From Xiphydria camelus (Eukaryota; Arthropoda; Insecta; Hymenoptera; Xiphydriidae), in the NCBI GenBank assembly GCA_963678675.1, contig OY783200.1:13456890-13520889 (forward strand): 64,000 bases of DNA, read 5' to 3'. Every line of letters starts with the position of its first letter. The first letter of the stretch is position 1. The notes below the pieces were generated by a model that had not been told where the DNA came from, searched no databases, and saw nothing but the letters and a program-made list of their open reading frames with translations. Below are positions 1 through 10,938 of the stretch, in pieces. A program made the position numbers and the translations under genes.

Positions 1-950
1 CGCGACACATTTTAGATTATAGTTCTTTTTTAATAGAAGGATAGAAGCTCATAGAAACGTCGGGAAATTTTTGTTTTCTCTCTTCGCTCTTTTACTCAGA
101 AAATGCAAGTTTAAATTTAAAATTTATGCACGCGTGCCTCTAATCGCGAGAATCTCAACCATTGCATTGTCTTCTATAAGGAACATTTAAATTTATCTAG
201 GTAGACATTATACCTTTCTTCAATTCGCGTGATTGCAGAGTTTTCAGGAGCAGAAGTGATATATCCGTCGTACGATGTAGAATATGAAAAAATTTTAGAT
301 TTGCATTGATACACTTTTGTAAGATACCTCGGCACTAGACATCAAGTCGTACAACGCTCTTTGTATACTTTTTAGATAGGAGGGTCGCGTATACTTAAAA
401 AAACGATAGCAATCTCCGAGAAATGTCACCGCGTGATAAATCTTAAGTTGTAGCGATTAAAAAATTTATAGATTTTACAATATATTTTGTCCGATACGAG
501 ATTTTGATCAAATGGTGCAATTTTACGTTATAATTACTACTATTGACGACCTTCATAGTTTTTTTTGAGACTGAACACATTTTTGTTGGTGAGATATCGA
601 ATATTTGGACGTGTTTTGTACCTGATGCTTCTATCGACGACTCGAAAATAAAAGTTATTGTTACGAAAATATAAATATATTGTGTGTGTTATAGATATAT
701 TTTATTTACTGGGCACGTATTTTCTTCGGAATTCTGATTCTTGGTAATACGTCAATGTCATTATCAGGTAATGATTCAAAAACTGGTACATCAATCAACT
801 CTATTTCAAAATTAATAACAATTTACCACAACGATAAGGTTGTGATTATGTCGTGAAAGAATAAAGACGTCAAACAAAAAGTTAGGTTATACTGAGAATA
901 AACAACTCCGAATTTCATTTATCGCGCCGGAACAGCTGTCAAAACGACCA
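1..950. other. AT-rich intergenic DNA, no feature recognised
   Basis: No convincing reading frame, repeat array or RNA gene is visible. The sequence is AT-rich with scattered homopolymers. It may be intergenic or old decayed repeat DNA. Confidence 0.5.
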
Positions 951-1002
951 AATGTCATGCGCAATACATACTTCTTACTACCAATCTAAAAATAATTTTA
1001 GA

Positions 1003-1082
1003 TGGCCAACGCTTATACCTGGAATAGTTATCCCAGGCAAACTTGGCGCTGGTAAAACGCCTGCGCTTTATACCAGGTATAA

Positions 1083-1161
<79 letters not shown>

Positions 1162-1296
1162 AGAGGGAGGGAGAGAGAGAGAGGGAGAGAGAGAGAGGGA
1201 GGGAGGGATGGAGGGAGAGGGAGAGAGAGAGAGAGAGAGAGTATAAATTTATTCCTGGTATACTTATTCTAGGTATAACTTGGCATTGGTCCGGCC
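1003..1296. repeat. Imperfect palindromic element with (GA)n core
   Basis: A purine microsatellite of GA units with GGGA interruptions runs from about 1085 to 1241. It is flanked by imperfect inverted sequence: GGCCAACGCTTATACCTGG on the left, and the complement of AGGTATAACTTGGCATTGG on the right. The whole looks like a small hairpin element whose loop expanded as a GA microsatellite. The two overlapping Glu/Arg-repeat reading frames here are artefacts of the microsatellite. Confidence 0.6.
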
Positions 1297-1298
1297 CT

Positions 1299-1638
1299 TA
1301 CTCGATCAAAAAAATGAAGCTACCAATTTGTAGCGGGGAAAATGTACTATAAAATTGATGCGAGAACCTACATAACAAAATGCACGGTTAATTTATAATA
1401 ATTTTTTGAAAGTCCCGATGTACGAAAGTAATTTCTGAGCATGTTTCGCCAAGCAATCAGCTGTTCTCATGGCGACCACGTAATACGCACCATGCGTAGC
1501 TTATTGTATTTTCGTACACCGAGACTTTCAAAAAATTATTACAAGTTAGCCGTGCATTTTGTCATGTAGGTTCTCGCATCAATTTTATAGTAAATTTTCC
1601 CCGCTACAAATTGGTAGCTTCATTTTTTTGACTGAGTA
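1299..1638. mobile_element. Fold-back MITE, about 340 bp
   Basis: Two long arms pair with each other: TACTCGATCAAAAAAATGAA at the left and its near-complement ending in TGACTGAGTA at the right. The arms are about 120 bp with a short unique centre. TA occurs at both outer ends, which fits a TA target-site duplication as used by Tc1/mariner-type elements. There is no coding capacity. Confidence 0.7.
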
Positions 1639-1910
1639 AATGATATAGGAGAAATGAATTATGAATGAATGATTAAAGTGACTTAGGGCCAAAACTTCGA
1701 TAGTTTTTAATTAATTATACATTTTTCCGGGAATTGACAGATGATATATTTTGATATGTTAATATTGAGACCTCCAGCTATAGATTGGTCTAATTTTCAT
1801 GCCCTGAAGCCCAACTTCTTGTACACCATATATCCTATGTCTAGATTGATTCCACTACTGTATTTGACGAGTATACTCGTCATCGCTAAATTTGTACGAC
1901 GCAGTTTAGG

Positions 1911-2442
1911 TACCGTAAAATGGGGCTACTTGAAAATAGAGGGGTGACTTGAAAATTTCGGCAGCCCTTGTTATAAACAGGTGATGCCGCTTATCGGTTG
2001 GTAGTAAAATTATCCGTTCTCGCATAGTATAGTACAGCTCTTAATTCTAGTATAGTACAGCTAATACATCACTGGCGCTTTGACTGTTATTTTGTGTTCT
2101 ACTTTGATTTTAAAAATTGGTGAATATCAAGTAAGGAAACAAAGATTTTTAAGGTTTGAATACTTCTTGTGCCACAGTGCCTCTGGCAAGTGCCTGTGGA
2201 GAGTGGATTATTCTTCTTCTTGTACTTACTTGTACTTACAAATACATGAAAACAACAGCGATTCTTAGCTATTTTTTGTTCTTTTAAACTGGAGGGATCC
2301 AGATTTTTTTCAAATATTGTAGGAGCTTCCTCAGGCTTGAAAGTTAACTGTAATATTTTTATTTTATAAAAAAACTATATGCCGTAATGCTGGCAGAATG
2401 AAGTTTCCAGAAAGTTTTATCAAGTAGCCTCGTTTTACGGTA
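1911..2442. mobile_element. Non-autonomous pogo/Tigger-like element
   Basis: The ends are inverted copies: TACCGTAAAATGGGGCTACT on the left, and the complement of AGTAGCCTCGTTTTACGGTA on the right. TA lies at both borders, as expected of a TA target-site duplication. The termini resemble those of the coding pogo-like element at 45015-49293, which begins CCGTGAAATAGGG. The interior (about 490 bp) has no transposase similarity that I recognise. The short reading frames inside are not supported. Confidence 0.65.
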
Positions 2443-2468
2443 CGCATTTTTCAAAGAGGTCGAAACAG

Positions 2469-2627
2469 TCAACTGCTTAACAGTTGAAGAAGATCCTTCT
2501 CATTTTTTGAGTCATCCACCTCCATTGCAGGGCCATCATCATTGAGGAGAAGTTCTTCATTCTCATTGATATCTTTCCATTCTTGGTCCTCAACAGTCCC
2601 ATCCGAATGAAGGCTTCTATTCTTCTC
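2469..2627 (-). CDS. Possible terminal coding exon, acidic C-terminus
   Basis: Reading leftward, a splice-acceptor-like TGTGTTGCAG is followed by a 53-codon open frame rich in Glu, Asp, Asn and Leu, ending in a TGA. The composition looks protein-like, with runs such as NENEELLLNDD, and the frame is open to a natural stop. No upstream exon was found further right, so the gene or element it belongs to is unknown. It could be the last exon of a host gene or a transposon gene remnant. Another minus-strand frame over the same bases is longer but looks random. Confidence 0.3.
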   Translation of the reverse strand, partial: EKNRSLHSDGTVEDQEWKDINENEELLLNDDGPAMEVDDSKNEKDLLQLLSS

Positions 2628-2743
2628 CTGCAACACATGAGCAAAAATATAATTAATTCGTTGCAGACATTACACTCATTTCTAAAGAATGAAGGTGGAA
2701 TTGCTTGATAAAATGAAGGCTCCAAAATCTTTTACATGCACTT

Positions 2744-2987
2744 TATATGAGCCGTTGAAAACCAGAATGGTCTAAGTCACATTCCATGTAAGCTGACATT
2801 ATTTGACTGCAAAGTTAAGTACAATTTGAAAAATCTGTCTAGATGATACAAAACAGTTATTTACGATTTAAAATATCTGTTTGTATCATCTACAGATTTT
2901 TCAAATTGTACTTAACTTTGCAATCAAATAATCTCAGCTTACATGAAATGTGATTCAGACCATTCTGGTTTTCAACGGCTCATATAT
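2744..2987. mobile_element. Fold-back MITE, about 245 bp
   Basis: The arm starting TATATGAGCCGTTGAAAACC is complementary to the arm ending GGTTTTCAACGGCTCATATA. The arms are about 110 bp with a short central loop. There is no coding sequence. Confidence 0.7.
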
Positions 2988-3494
2988 GTTTCATATTTTT
3001 AATGTACCAATATATATCGGGTAAGTTAATGTATTTGCCCACAAAATAAAAGATCAAAATTTCATCGAATCTTCACGTTTCAAGGTCCCTACAACATTTT
3101 TTTTTACCAATAATCAATTTTTTATAATAAAGAAAATCGAGGGATCGAAGGAAATACTGGGAAGTTCTTGGGGTTATCAAAAGGGTTGATCACATCCAAC
3201 CAGTCAGCGAGCGATTTTAACTTTGTTCTCTAAATTTTGTTTTGTATTGTGCAAAGAAATATTTCCTTTCGTTCTTAATGGGCTAAAATGAATTGTCTAT
3301 TTGATTTCAGATGGTCATTGCGAACTATTTTTTTAACTCGAATAGAATAGACTGAAAAAATAATTTATTGATTACAATTTGTTCAATTTGATATAACGTT
3401 TGTAAACAGTAAAAAAGCTTGAAGTAAATGAAAAAGGAGCCATTTAGTTCACCCTTCCTTAAGGCCGAGCCAGACAGCCGCACCGCGCCCGCAT
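2988..3494. other. Unannotated spacer
   Basis: AT-rich sequence with no coding frame or repeat recognised. The last 40 bp become GC-rich (CCGCACCGCGCCCGCA) just before the hairpin element. Confidence 0.4.
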
Positions 3495-6286
3495 CACCTG
3501 TGTGAAGTTAGCACCCCCATGGCGGAATTTCGAAAATTCAAATGCGCGTGATCGTTTGTCCTTTGTTTGTCCATGATTGATCATCACTTTGTTTTTCTGC
3601 CCAACTCACCATTTCGGAGATATAAGGGGGGGGGGGGGGTAGGTCGGGGTGCTAACTTCACGCTAGCACCCCCATGGCGGAATTTCGAAAATTCAAATGC
3701 GTGATCGTTTGTCCTTTGTTTGTTCATGATTGACCATCACTTTGTTCTTTTTGTCCAACTCACCATTTCGGAGATATGGGGGGGGGGGGGGTTAGGTCGG
3801 GGTGCTAACTTCACGCTAGCACCTCCATGGCGGAATTTCGAAAATTGAAATGCGTGAACGTTTGTCCTTTGTTTGTCCATGATTGATCATCACTTTGTTT
3901 TTTTTCTCCAACTCACCGTTTCGGAGATATGCGGGGGGGGGGGGGAGAAACTATTAGGGGAACAACTTTGCTGCCGCCGCTTTCCCATAGATATTATATG
4001 AGGAATACAGCTACACCTCGGCATCGTTTGTCCATCTCTAAATACAGTGTCCGTACTCCTTTGCGTCGTTTGCCCAACCCCTGAAACCCCTCTACAAGAA
4101 GTTGCTATTGTTATAAAAAAATTCAAAATCGTATTTTCGGTGATATCACCTCGGCATCGTTTGTCCATCTCTAGATACAGTTTCCATACTACTTTGCGTC
4201 GTTTGTCCAACCCCTGAAACCCCTCTACAAGAAGTTTTTTTTCATACAAAAAAATTCAAAATCGTATTTTCGGTGGTATCACCTCGGCTTCGTTTGTCCA
4301 TCTCTAGATACAGTCTCCGTACTACTTTGCGTTATTTGTCCAACCCGTGAAACCCCTCTACAAGAATTTTTTTTATACAAAAAAATTCAAAATCGTATTT
4401 TCGGTGATATCACCTCGGCATCATTTGTCCATCTCTAGATACAGCCTCCGTATTACTTTGCGTCGTTTGTCCAACCCCTGGAACCCCTCTACAAGAAGTT
4501 TTTTTTCATACAAAAAAATTCAAAATCGTATTTTCGGTGGTATCACCTCGGCATCGTATGTCGAGACTGTATCAAGATGGACAAACGATGCCGAGGTGAT
4601 ATCGCCGAAAATACGATTATGAATTTTTTTATAACATTAGAAACTTTCTGCAGAGGGGTTTCAGGGGTTGGACAAATAACGCAAAGTAGTACGGAGACTG
4701 TATCTAGAGATGGACAAACGATGCCGAGGTGATACCACCGAAAATACGATTTTGAATTTTTTTGTATGGAAAAAAACTTCTTGTAGAGGGGTTTCAGGGG
4801 TTGCACAAACGACGCAAAGTAGTACGCGCGGAGACTGTATCTAGAGATGAACAAAGGTGATATCACCGAAAATACGATTTTGAATTTTTTTGTATGAAAA
4901 AAAACTTCTTGTAAAGGGGTTTCAGGGATTGACCAAACGACGCAAAGGAGTACGGAGACTGTACCTAGAGATGGCCAAATGATGCCGAGGTGATATCACC
5001 GAAAATACGATTTTGAATTTTTTTGTATCAAAGAAACTTCTTGTAGAGGGGTTTCAGGGATTGGACAAACGACGCAAAGTAGTACGGAGACTGTATCTAG
5101 AGATGGACAAATGATGCCGAGGTGATATCACCGAAAATACAATTTTGAATTTTTTGTATCAAAGAAAATTCTTGTAGACTGGTTTCACGGGTTGGACAAA
5201 CGACGCAAAGTAGTACGAAGACTGTATCTAGAGATGGACAAATGATGCCGAGGTGATATCACCGAAAATACGATTTTGAATTTTTTTTTATGAAAAAAAA
5301 CTTCTTGTAGAGGGGTTTCAGGGGTGGACAAACGACACAAAGGAGTACGGAGACTGTATCTAGAGATGGACAAACGATGCCGAGGTGATACCACCGACAA
5401 TACGATTTTGAATTTTTTTGTATGAAAAAAAAACTTCTTGTAGAGGGGTTTCAGGGGTTGGACAAACGACGCAAAGTAGTACGGAGACTGTATCTAGAGA
5501 TGGACAAACGATGCCGAGGTGATATCACCGAAAATACGATTTTGAATTTTTTTTGTATGAAAAAAAAATTCTTGTAGAGGGGTTTCACGGGTTGGACAAA
5601 TGACGCAAAGTAGTACGGAGACTGTATCTAGAGGTGGACAAACGATGCCGAGGTGATATCACCGAAAATACGATTTTGAATTTTTTTGTATCAAACAAAA
5701 TTCTTGTAGAGGGGTTTCAGGGGTTGGACAAACGATGCAAAGTAGTACAGAGACTGTATCTAGAGATGGACAAACGATGCCGAGGTGATATCACCGAAAA
5801 TACGATTTTGAATTTTTTTATTTACAATAGCAACTTCTTGTAGAGGGGTTTCAGGGGTTGGACAAACGACGCAAAGGAGTACGGACACTGTATCTAGAGA
5901 TAGACAAACGATGCCGAGGTGTAGCCGTATATTCTTCATATAATATCTATGGGAAAGCGGCGGCAGCAAAGTTGTTCCCCTAATAGTTTCTCCTCCCCCC
6001 CCCCCCATATCTCCGAAACGGTGAGTTGGACAAAAAAACAAAGTGATGGTCAATCATGTACAAACAAAGGACAAACGTTCACGCATTTCAATTTTCGAAA
6101 TTCCGCCATGGGGGTGCTAGCGTGAAGTTAGCACCCCGACATCTCCCTCCCCTATATCTCCAAAACGGTGAGTTGGACAAAAAAAACAAAGTGATGGTCA
6201 ATCATGGACAAACAAAGGATAAACGATCACGCATTTGAATTTTCGAAATTCCGCTAAATTCCGGGGGTGCTAACTTCACACAGGTG
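3495..6286. mobile_element. 2.8 kb fold-back element with internal tandem arrays
   Basis: The outer ends are inverted copies: CACCTGTGTGAAGTTAGCAC at the left and its complement GTGCTAACTTCACACAGGTG at the right. CCCGCA flanks both sides (3488-3493 and 6287-6292, with one extra T on the left), a likely target duplication. The outer arm modules repeat three times on the left, each with a poly-G run. The interior is a tandem array in one orientation up to about 4560 and in the opposite orientation to about 5930, so the whole folds on itself. No transposase is encoded. Confidence 0.75.
4019..5930. repeat. Minisatellite of about 132 bp, head-to-head arrays
   Basis: A unit of about 132 bp recurs, recognisable by CGGCATCGTTTGTCCATCTC and by CAAAATCGTATTTTCGGTG. 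About four units run forward at 4019-4560, with start points spaced 130-134 bp. About eleven run in the reverse orientation from 4570 to 5930. Units differ by scattered substitutions and poly-A/T length. The short reading frames reported within are repeat artefacts, since they recur once per unit on both strands. Confidence 0.85.
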
Positions 6287-6292
6287 CCCGCA

Positions 6293-6909
6293 CCGAGTGT
6301 TGGCCATCACACGGTGAGAGTTACAGAACGGAATAGAACCGCCAAGTCCCCGCTTAACCGCAACGATACCGCACCGACACCACCGCACCGCGCCGTTTTA
6401 CTTTTTGACGGGCACGGTGGGGTGTATGAAGTTTCAATCTGTTCTTCCTATAAGAGCTTTCATACATATTCTTATGAAATAAATGTTGATTTTTAGAAAA
6501 AAAATTCTTAATTCATTAAAGCAAAAAATTCTCAATATATAATTTCTTATTTCTAATAAAATAATCACATATTTTTATATTTATACATTAAATAATCAAT
6601 TAACTACAATTTTACATGTACTGGGGTATGACTGGTTTCTCTTTCATGCATTTTCCGCAGACAAATTTTTTACAAGTTATGCAAGTTTGAGTGGCAGTTG
6701 TAACAGGAAACGCTGTCTTGGTATCTTTATTTCAGTAGTTGCCTGATAGAGTATCCATGCATTGATTTCAGCGAATCCAAGATATTGAAAAATACGTGTT
6801 CAGGCCATCTATTGCATTTTGATTTCACGCTATATTTTCGCGCCATTTGGTGAACCATATCAAAGCCAAATTTAGTCTTATTATAATAACTAATTGGTAA
6901 CTAATTTGG
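6293..6909. other. Unannotated spacer
   Basis: The first 130 bp are GC-rich and repeat CACCGCACCGCGCCG-like words, similar to the DNA left of the adjacent fold-back. The remainder is AT-rich. No gene is recognised. Confidence 0.4.
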
Positions 6910-7096
6910 TATAAGTGGGTTTTTTGGGTCGCTGATCACGAATCTGAAATCAGATTTCAAAAATTCAAAATTTTCCAAATTTGGCACGAATCCGTCAATT
7001 TTCGAAAAGCTCGTCCGCCATATTGGATCCGCCATCTTGAATTTTTGAAGCCTGACTCCAGATTCGTGATCAGCGACCCAAAAAAACCCCTACACC
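6910..7096. mobile_element. Short hairpin MITE
   Basis: GGGTCGCTGATCACGAATCT near the left end is complementary to AGATTCGTGATCAGCGACCC near the right end, with flanking T and A runs extending the pairing. A related but degenerate stretch occurs near 57950-58000 (TTCATTGTCAGCGACCCGG). Confidence 0.6.
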
Positions 7097-7439
7097 GTGT
7101 TTGGTTTAAGTTGAATAAGCCATTAAGAATGTTGTCCTTCTAATTCAAGGAAATATCCCACTGTGTTCCGCTGACCATAAAGGTCACACGAAAAAAATGG
7201 TCAAGGACATATTTGGATATGAAATTTCCCGCTCTTTTCATTTCCGGTATCAAAAATAGGGGTTTGCATTTAAAAAGATCAATTTGACCTTGATATGACC
7301 TTGAAAGTCATGGTCAAGGTCAAATCCAATATGACCATTGGGTAGCCAGGGAAAAATCCTTAAAGTTTTGCATTAACATTTTTCTCTAAAATGATTTTCC
7401 GCTGAGATAATCAGCCGTACCGAGACTTTTTGAAGACCC
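7097..7439. other. Unannotated spacer with short purine-rich repeats
   Basis: The words AAGGTCA and TGACCTTGA recur several times between 7190 and 7340. No coding frame is recognised. Confidence 0.35.
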
Positions 7440-8024
7440 TGTATAGTTCGGAACGTGGCGACCTTTCGATCAACGGAGGGGATAGCGTGGGCGACGCTAT
7501 TCACCCTGATTGGCTAATTAGAGGAGAGTGGTGGAACAGCCGATGACGCTGGGGTTGTCCGGGTCCGTGTCCGAAGGATCGAAGGCACCGTCGCTAACGG
7601 TTTCCCGAGCGCCGTACTCACGGATTAAGAAAGTCCACCGCGAGGACCCATCAGGCTACCTTGAATGGTTAATTGTTTCTCTCGTACCTGTGTAAGCCGG
7701 GTACTGCATTAGACAGCTCGCGACGATCCGCCCGATAATTGATTTCCGGGTAAGGTATAAACCGTGGTGTTCGCAGCTTACATTCCCGGAATATGCCATT
7801 TCGGAGAACTTAAGATTAGCTAAGGGTTGACGAAGTATTTTGACTGTGATACTAGGTATTAGACAGCACGAACCTTTGTGTCGAATTCCGTTTATCCGCT
7901 CGTTATTTCTCGATAGAATAGTAGTCCTAAATTAGTATAGAGTATTTGAATTTTACCGCTATAAAATCTAGTAACTCTCGAAGGTTGTACGGCCTTAGGA
8001 TCTAGTGTTGGTGCATACGCGACA
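7440..8024. repeat. Possible solo LTR
   Basis: The segment begins TGTATAG and ends ACGCGACA. Its last 70 bp (AAAATCTAGTAACTC, then a GCATACGCGACA end) resemble the 3' ends of the two LTR-like repeats at 49793-51682, which end AAAATCTAGTAACTTCC and GCAGACGCGACA. It is therefore probably a related solo LTR. No clear target duplication was found, and the left border is a guess. Confidence 0.35.
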
Positions 8025-8030
8025 CGTTAA

Positions 8031-8205
8031 GGCCATCACACATAAAATTCCATAAGGCCGTAAGCAGTAAGCGTAAGCGAATAGACCAATCAGGATCAAG
8101 TATTCCGTTGTGGTGGGGTTATGGACAACGGAATACTTGACCCTGATTGGTCTATTCGCTTACGCTTACGTCTTGCGGCCTTACGGAATTTTGTGTGTGA
8201 TGGCC
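8031..8205. mobile_element. GGCCATCACAC palindromic MITE, copy 1
   Basis: A near-perfect palindrome with ends GGCCATCACACATAAAATTC and the matching complement. The arms contain CCGTAAGG, GCGTAAGCGAATAGACC and a tract around AAGTATTCCGTTGT. Copy 2 is at 8363-8537, a half copy at about 8252-8330, and related hairpin fragments at 9380-9440 and 51826-51908. Confidence 0.8.
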
Positions 8206-8251
8206 TTTACTGTGGTGCCACAGTGAGGATCCGGAGTGCGAGTTTTTGCCA

Positions 8252-8330
8252 GAACGGAATACTTGATCCTGATTGGTCTATTCGCTTACGGGGTCTTACG
8301 ACCTTACGGAATTTTTATTCGCGTCGGACA
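8252..8330. mobile_element. GGCCATCACAC MITE, half copy
   Basis: Contains one arm of the neighbouring palindromic MITE (GGAATACTTGATCCTGATTG followed by TCTATTCGCTTACG and CCTTACGGAATTTT) without its partner arm. Confidence 0.6.
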
Positions 8331-8362
8331 CCGCCGTATGGTGGCCTTTTGTTCTTCTTAAA

Positions 8363-8537
8363 GGCCATCACACACAAAATTCCGTAAGGCCGTAAGACGT
8401 AAGCGTAAGCGAATAGACCAAGCAGGATCAAGTATTCCGTTGTGGTAGGGTTACGGACAACGGAATACTTGATCCTGATTGGTTTATTCGCTTACGCTTA
8501 CGTCTTACGGCCTTACGGAATTTTGTGTGTGATGGCC
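8363..8537. mobile_element. GGCCATCACAC palindromic MITE, copy 2
   Basis: Same architecture as copy 1: GGCCATCACACACAAAATTC at the left and its complement at the right, with a loop around TACGGACAACGG. It differs from copy 1 by few substitutions, suggesting recent amplification. Confidence 0.8.
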
Positions 8538-8753
8538 ATAAGATGGCCGTCGTTACGGACCAAATGTCAACATAACCGCGTAACATAAACAAAGTATTTG
8601 TAAATAAAAGTAATTTTAAGAGTGCAAGTGCTATAAACCCAATTCATAAGTGATGAATATCTGTATCGAAGATATCTTATCAATTCTAGGAGAGTCAAAA
8701 AGGCCGCTAGTGGAAGGAGAGGCGGTACCCAACAAACACAGAAGGTCAGCAAG

Positions 8754-9083
8754 TACCATATGTCCGCGATCAAAGCACCCATAGCAAAATTGCGAGTTTT
8801 GCATGAGCACCCCTGTGGGTCTCCTCGTCCAATAGAATCACCGGAGAAGCGTGATGCGCATGCGTAGTCATCCGCGAGTGTTGGCGTCGTCAGCAAATTC
8901 AGATCGGTTTCAATGAAATGTTATTGAAACCGATCTAAACTTGCTGACGACGCCTACACTCGCGGATGACTACGCATGCGCATCACGCTTCTCCGGTGAT
9001 TCTATTGGACGAGGAGACCCACAGGGGTGCTCATGCAAAACTCGCAATTTTGCTATGGGTGCTTTGATCGCGGACATATGGTA
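8754..9083. mobile_element. TACCGTATGT-family hairpin, 330 bp
   Basis: A near-perfect palindrome: TACCATATGTCCGCGATCAA at the left and the complement ending GGACATATGGTA at the right. The arms (about 150 bp) surround a small loop near AATGAAATGTTATTG. Shorter relatives lie at 31444-31579 and 51690-51816, sharing the tracts CCAATAGAATCACCGGAG and AAAATTGCGAGTTTTGCATG. Confidence 0.85.
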
Positions 9084-9576
9084 GTCGGACCAGTGCTGGA
9101 AACGTCGGCATATTGGCGGCATTGGATATATATTGCTGGGCCAATGCTGGTTCTATGTAACAAAACCATCACATTTATAGCATACGTTGCCCAGCAATGG
9201 GGTTCCGGTGGTATATCATCATCTGCCCATCATGTAAACTTTACCGTCTTGCCAGTAACAAAAACACCCCATTCAGCCGACGCAAGAATTTGAGCATGCG
9301 CGGCTCGCTGAGCACGTCACCAGCCGTACAGCGTCAGGGGCCCCTTTCTCGAAGTCACTCGTAGAGTTACGTATACGCATCTGAACGAACAGACTAATCA
9401 GGATCAAGTATTCCGTTGTGGTGGGTTACGGATTACTGTATTCGCTAAGATGCGTATACAAAAAATGTTTAAATTAAAAAAAAATAAAATTGATATAATA
9501 ATGATGTTTTAAACAGTGCAAATTGTACCGAATTATTCCATAAATAATGAATGATTAATTATCATAATCGCTACTG

Positions 9577-9727
9577 TTTTGAAAAAGAAAGTATCAAATT
9601 ATTTTATAAAATTTAATGAGAAGAACCTTCGAGAGCAGTTACTGTCATGTCCGGTTTCTATATATGACTGGAATTGACCGACATCACTTGAAGAGTCGGT
9701 GGCTCAATTGGTAGAGTGCGAAAGCAT
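9577..9727 (+). repeat. Direct repeat R1, copy 1
   Basis: About 150 bp (AAAATTTAATGAGAAGAACC, CGAGAGCAGT, TCATGTCCGGTTTCTATAT, then GAGTCGGTGGCTCAATTGG) recurs at 10703-10842 with small differences. The 3' part looks like a tRNA-derived A box leading into the SINE-like body at 9690. Confidence 0.65.
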
Positions 9728-9870
9728 TCCCAGTTTCCTCCTAACGCACGCACACAGGCAGCCGCATCACACGCTCGCGGCACACTCGACCTACCATCTC
9801 ACAGTGAAAAACCATTGTAAAGTCACTGCGTGCGTTCCCTTTTTGCAAATTCCACCCACAATAACTTTGA
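9690..9870 (+). repeat. tRNA-derived SINE-like sequence, copy 1
   Basis: GGTGGCTCAATTGGTAGAGT resembles the A-box region of a tRNA-derived RNA polymerase III promoter. The following GCGAAAGCATTCCCAGTTTC and a body containing CACAGTGAAAAACC and GTAAAGTCACTGCGTGCGTT recur in the copy at 30706-31060. The B box is missing here. Confidence 0.6.
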
Positions 9871-10302
9871 AAGCGCACCGTGTTGCCCCAGTGTTTTTCA
9901 TTGCACAGACATACGGGTCTTGAAAACTAAACTTCAACCAGAGGTTGAAATTAAAATTTAAATTTCGACTCGAGTAGAGCTTGGTTGTTTGCTAGGCCAC
10001 AATCGGCACATATTACTCGTGCCACCGTCGTACCAATGCCGCGCAGATTAGGATCTGTGCCGGGCGTCGAACGTCGACCCGCTCGTCGACCAGGCGGACA
10101 TAACCATACTATGCGCCATTGCCGTATGCCGGCATGGCCCTATTGCCGAGATCATCGGCAAACAGCCACTTGCCGACGTTGGCCCGTAACCTCTGTGTTT
10201 GTTGGGTATTGAAAGCAGAGTTTGTATTTTCTTACGAAATCAAAAAGAGAAAACAAAATGCTGTAAAAATTGTCGTTTCTTACATACAATCGTCACATGT
10301 AA

Positions 10303-10433
10303 CAAGTGCTCCTCACGAAGTTGAAGTGAATATCTTACTGGTAAACAACAATAAAGAAGTAACGTGCAAGTGCAGCTGGGCCAGAGGAAGATGCAAACAT
10401 GTTTTCGCAACGCTTCTGTACATAAATTGGTAG
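10303..10433 (+). pseudogene. SWIM-type zinc-finger fragment
   Basis: The frame includes EVTCKCSWARGRCKHVFATL, which fits the SWIM zinc-binding pattern CxC...CxH. In animals, SWIM domains of this kind are frequent in transposon-associated proteins. Only this domain is preserved. It sits between two inverted arms, so it appears to be a relic rather than a functional gene. A second coding-like stretch (about 10511-10640) follows an acceptor-like TTCCGCAG. Confidence 0.55.
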
Positions 10434-10702
10434 GGCAATCAGTACCATGTGACGATTGTATGCAAGAAGCGACGATTTTCACTGCATTTTGGTTTCTTTT
10501 TTTGATTCCGCAGGAAAATACAAACCCTACTTTCAATACCGCTTCTCCTTCCACTAGCGGCCTTTTCGACTCTCCTAGAATTGATAAGATATCTTCGATA
10601 CCGATATTCATCACTTATGAATTGGGTTTATTGCACCTGCACTTTTAAAATGACTTTTATTTACAAATTCTTTATTTATTTTATGTGGTTATGTTGACAT
10701 TT

Positions 10703-10842
10703 GTTTTGAAAAAGAAAATATCAAATTATATTAAAAATTTAATGAGAACCTTCGAGAGCAGTCACTATCATGTCCGGTTTCTATATTATGACCGGAGTCG
10801 ACCAACACGATTTGAAGAGTTGGTGGCTCAAGGGTAGGTAAT
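10703..10842 (+). repeat. Direct repeat R1, copy 2
   Basis: Matches 9577-9727, ending in GAGTTGGTGGCTCAAGGG where the tRNA-like A box begins. It abuts the right end of the 2.1 kb inverted-repeat element and lies just upstream of the Gypsy LTR. Confidence 0.6.
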
Positions 10843-10938
10843 TTCACAAGCTTAGCACAGAGGGCGTTGCGGTGGTTGGAGGTCAGAGGCCAGACTTCTA
10901 TTGGCTAGAACGATAGGTGGCACTTGACAACGTCGATC

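Larger units (their letters stand above)
8561..10703. mobile_element. 2.1 kb inverted-repeat element with SWIM-domain fragment
   Basis: The outer arms of about 180 bp pair (CAAATGTCAACATAACCGCG with its complement near 10690; CCAATTCATAAGTGATGAAT with its complement near 10620). An inner inverted pair lies at about 10210-10300 and 10445-10530, around a coding segment. The interior also holds a nested hairpin (8754-9083), fragments of the GGCCATCACAC MITE (about 9380-9440), and SINE-like sequence (from about 9690). It looks like a DNA transposon that lost most of its gene and formed a fold-back. Confidence 0.65.

Noticed and set aside
952..1272. Long Glu/Arg repeat protein frames
   Set aside because: They are translations of a GA microsatellite in two frames; no codon-level signal outside the repeat.
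3890..6053. Several 70-120-codon open frames on both strands
   Set aside because: They repeat once per 132-bp unit and appear in mirror orientation, so they follow from the minisatellite, not from a gene.
10240..10614. 124-codon minus-strand frame
   Set aside because: Antisense to the SWIM fragment and generated by the inverted arms.
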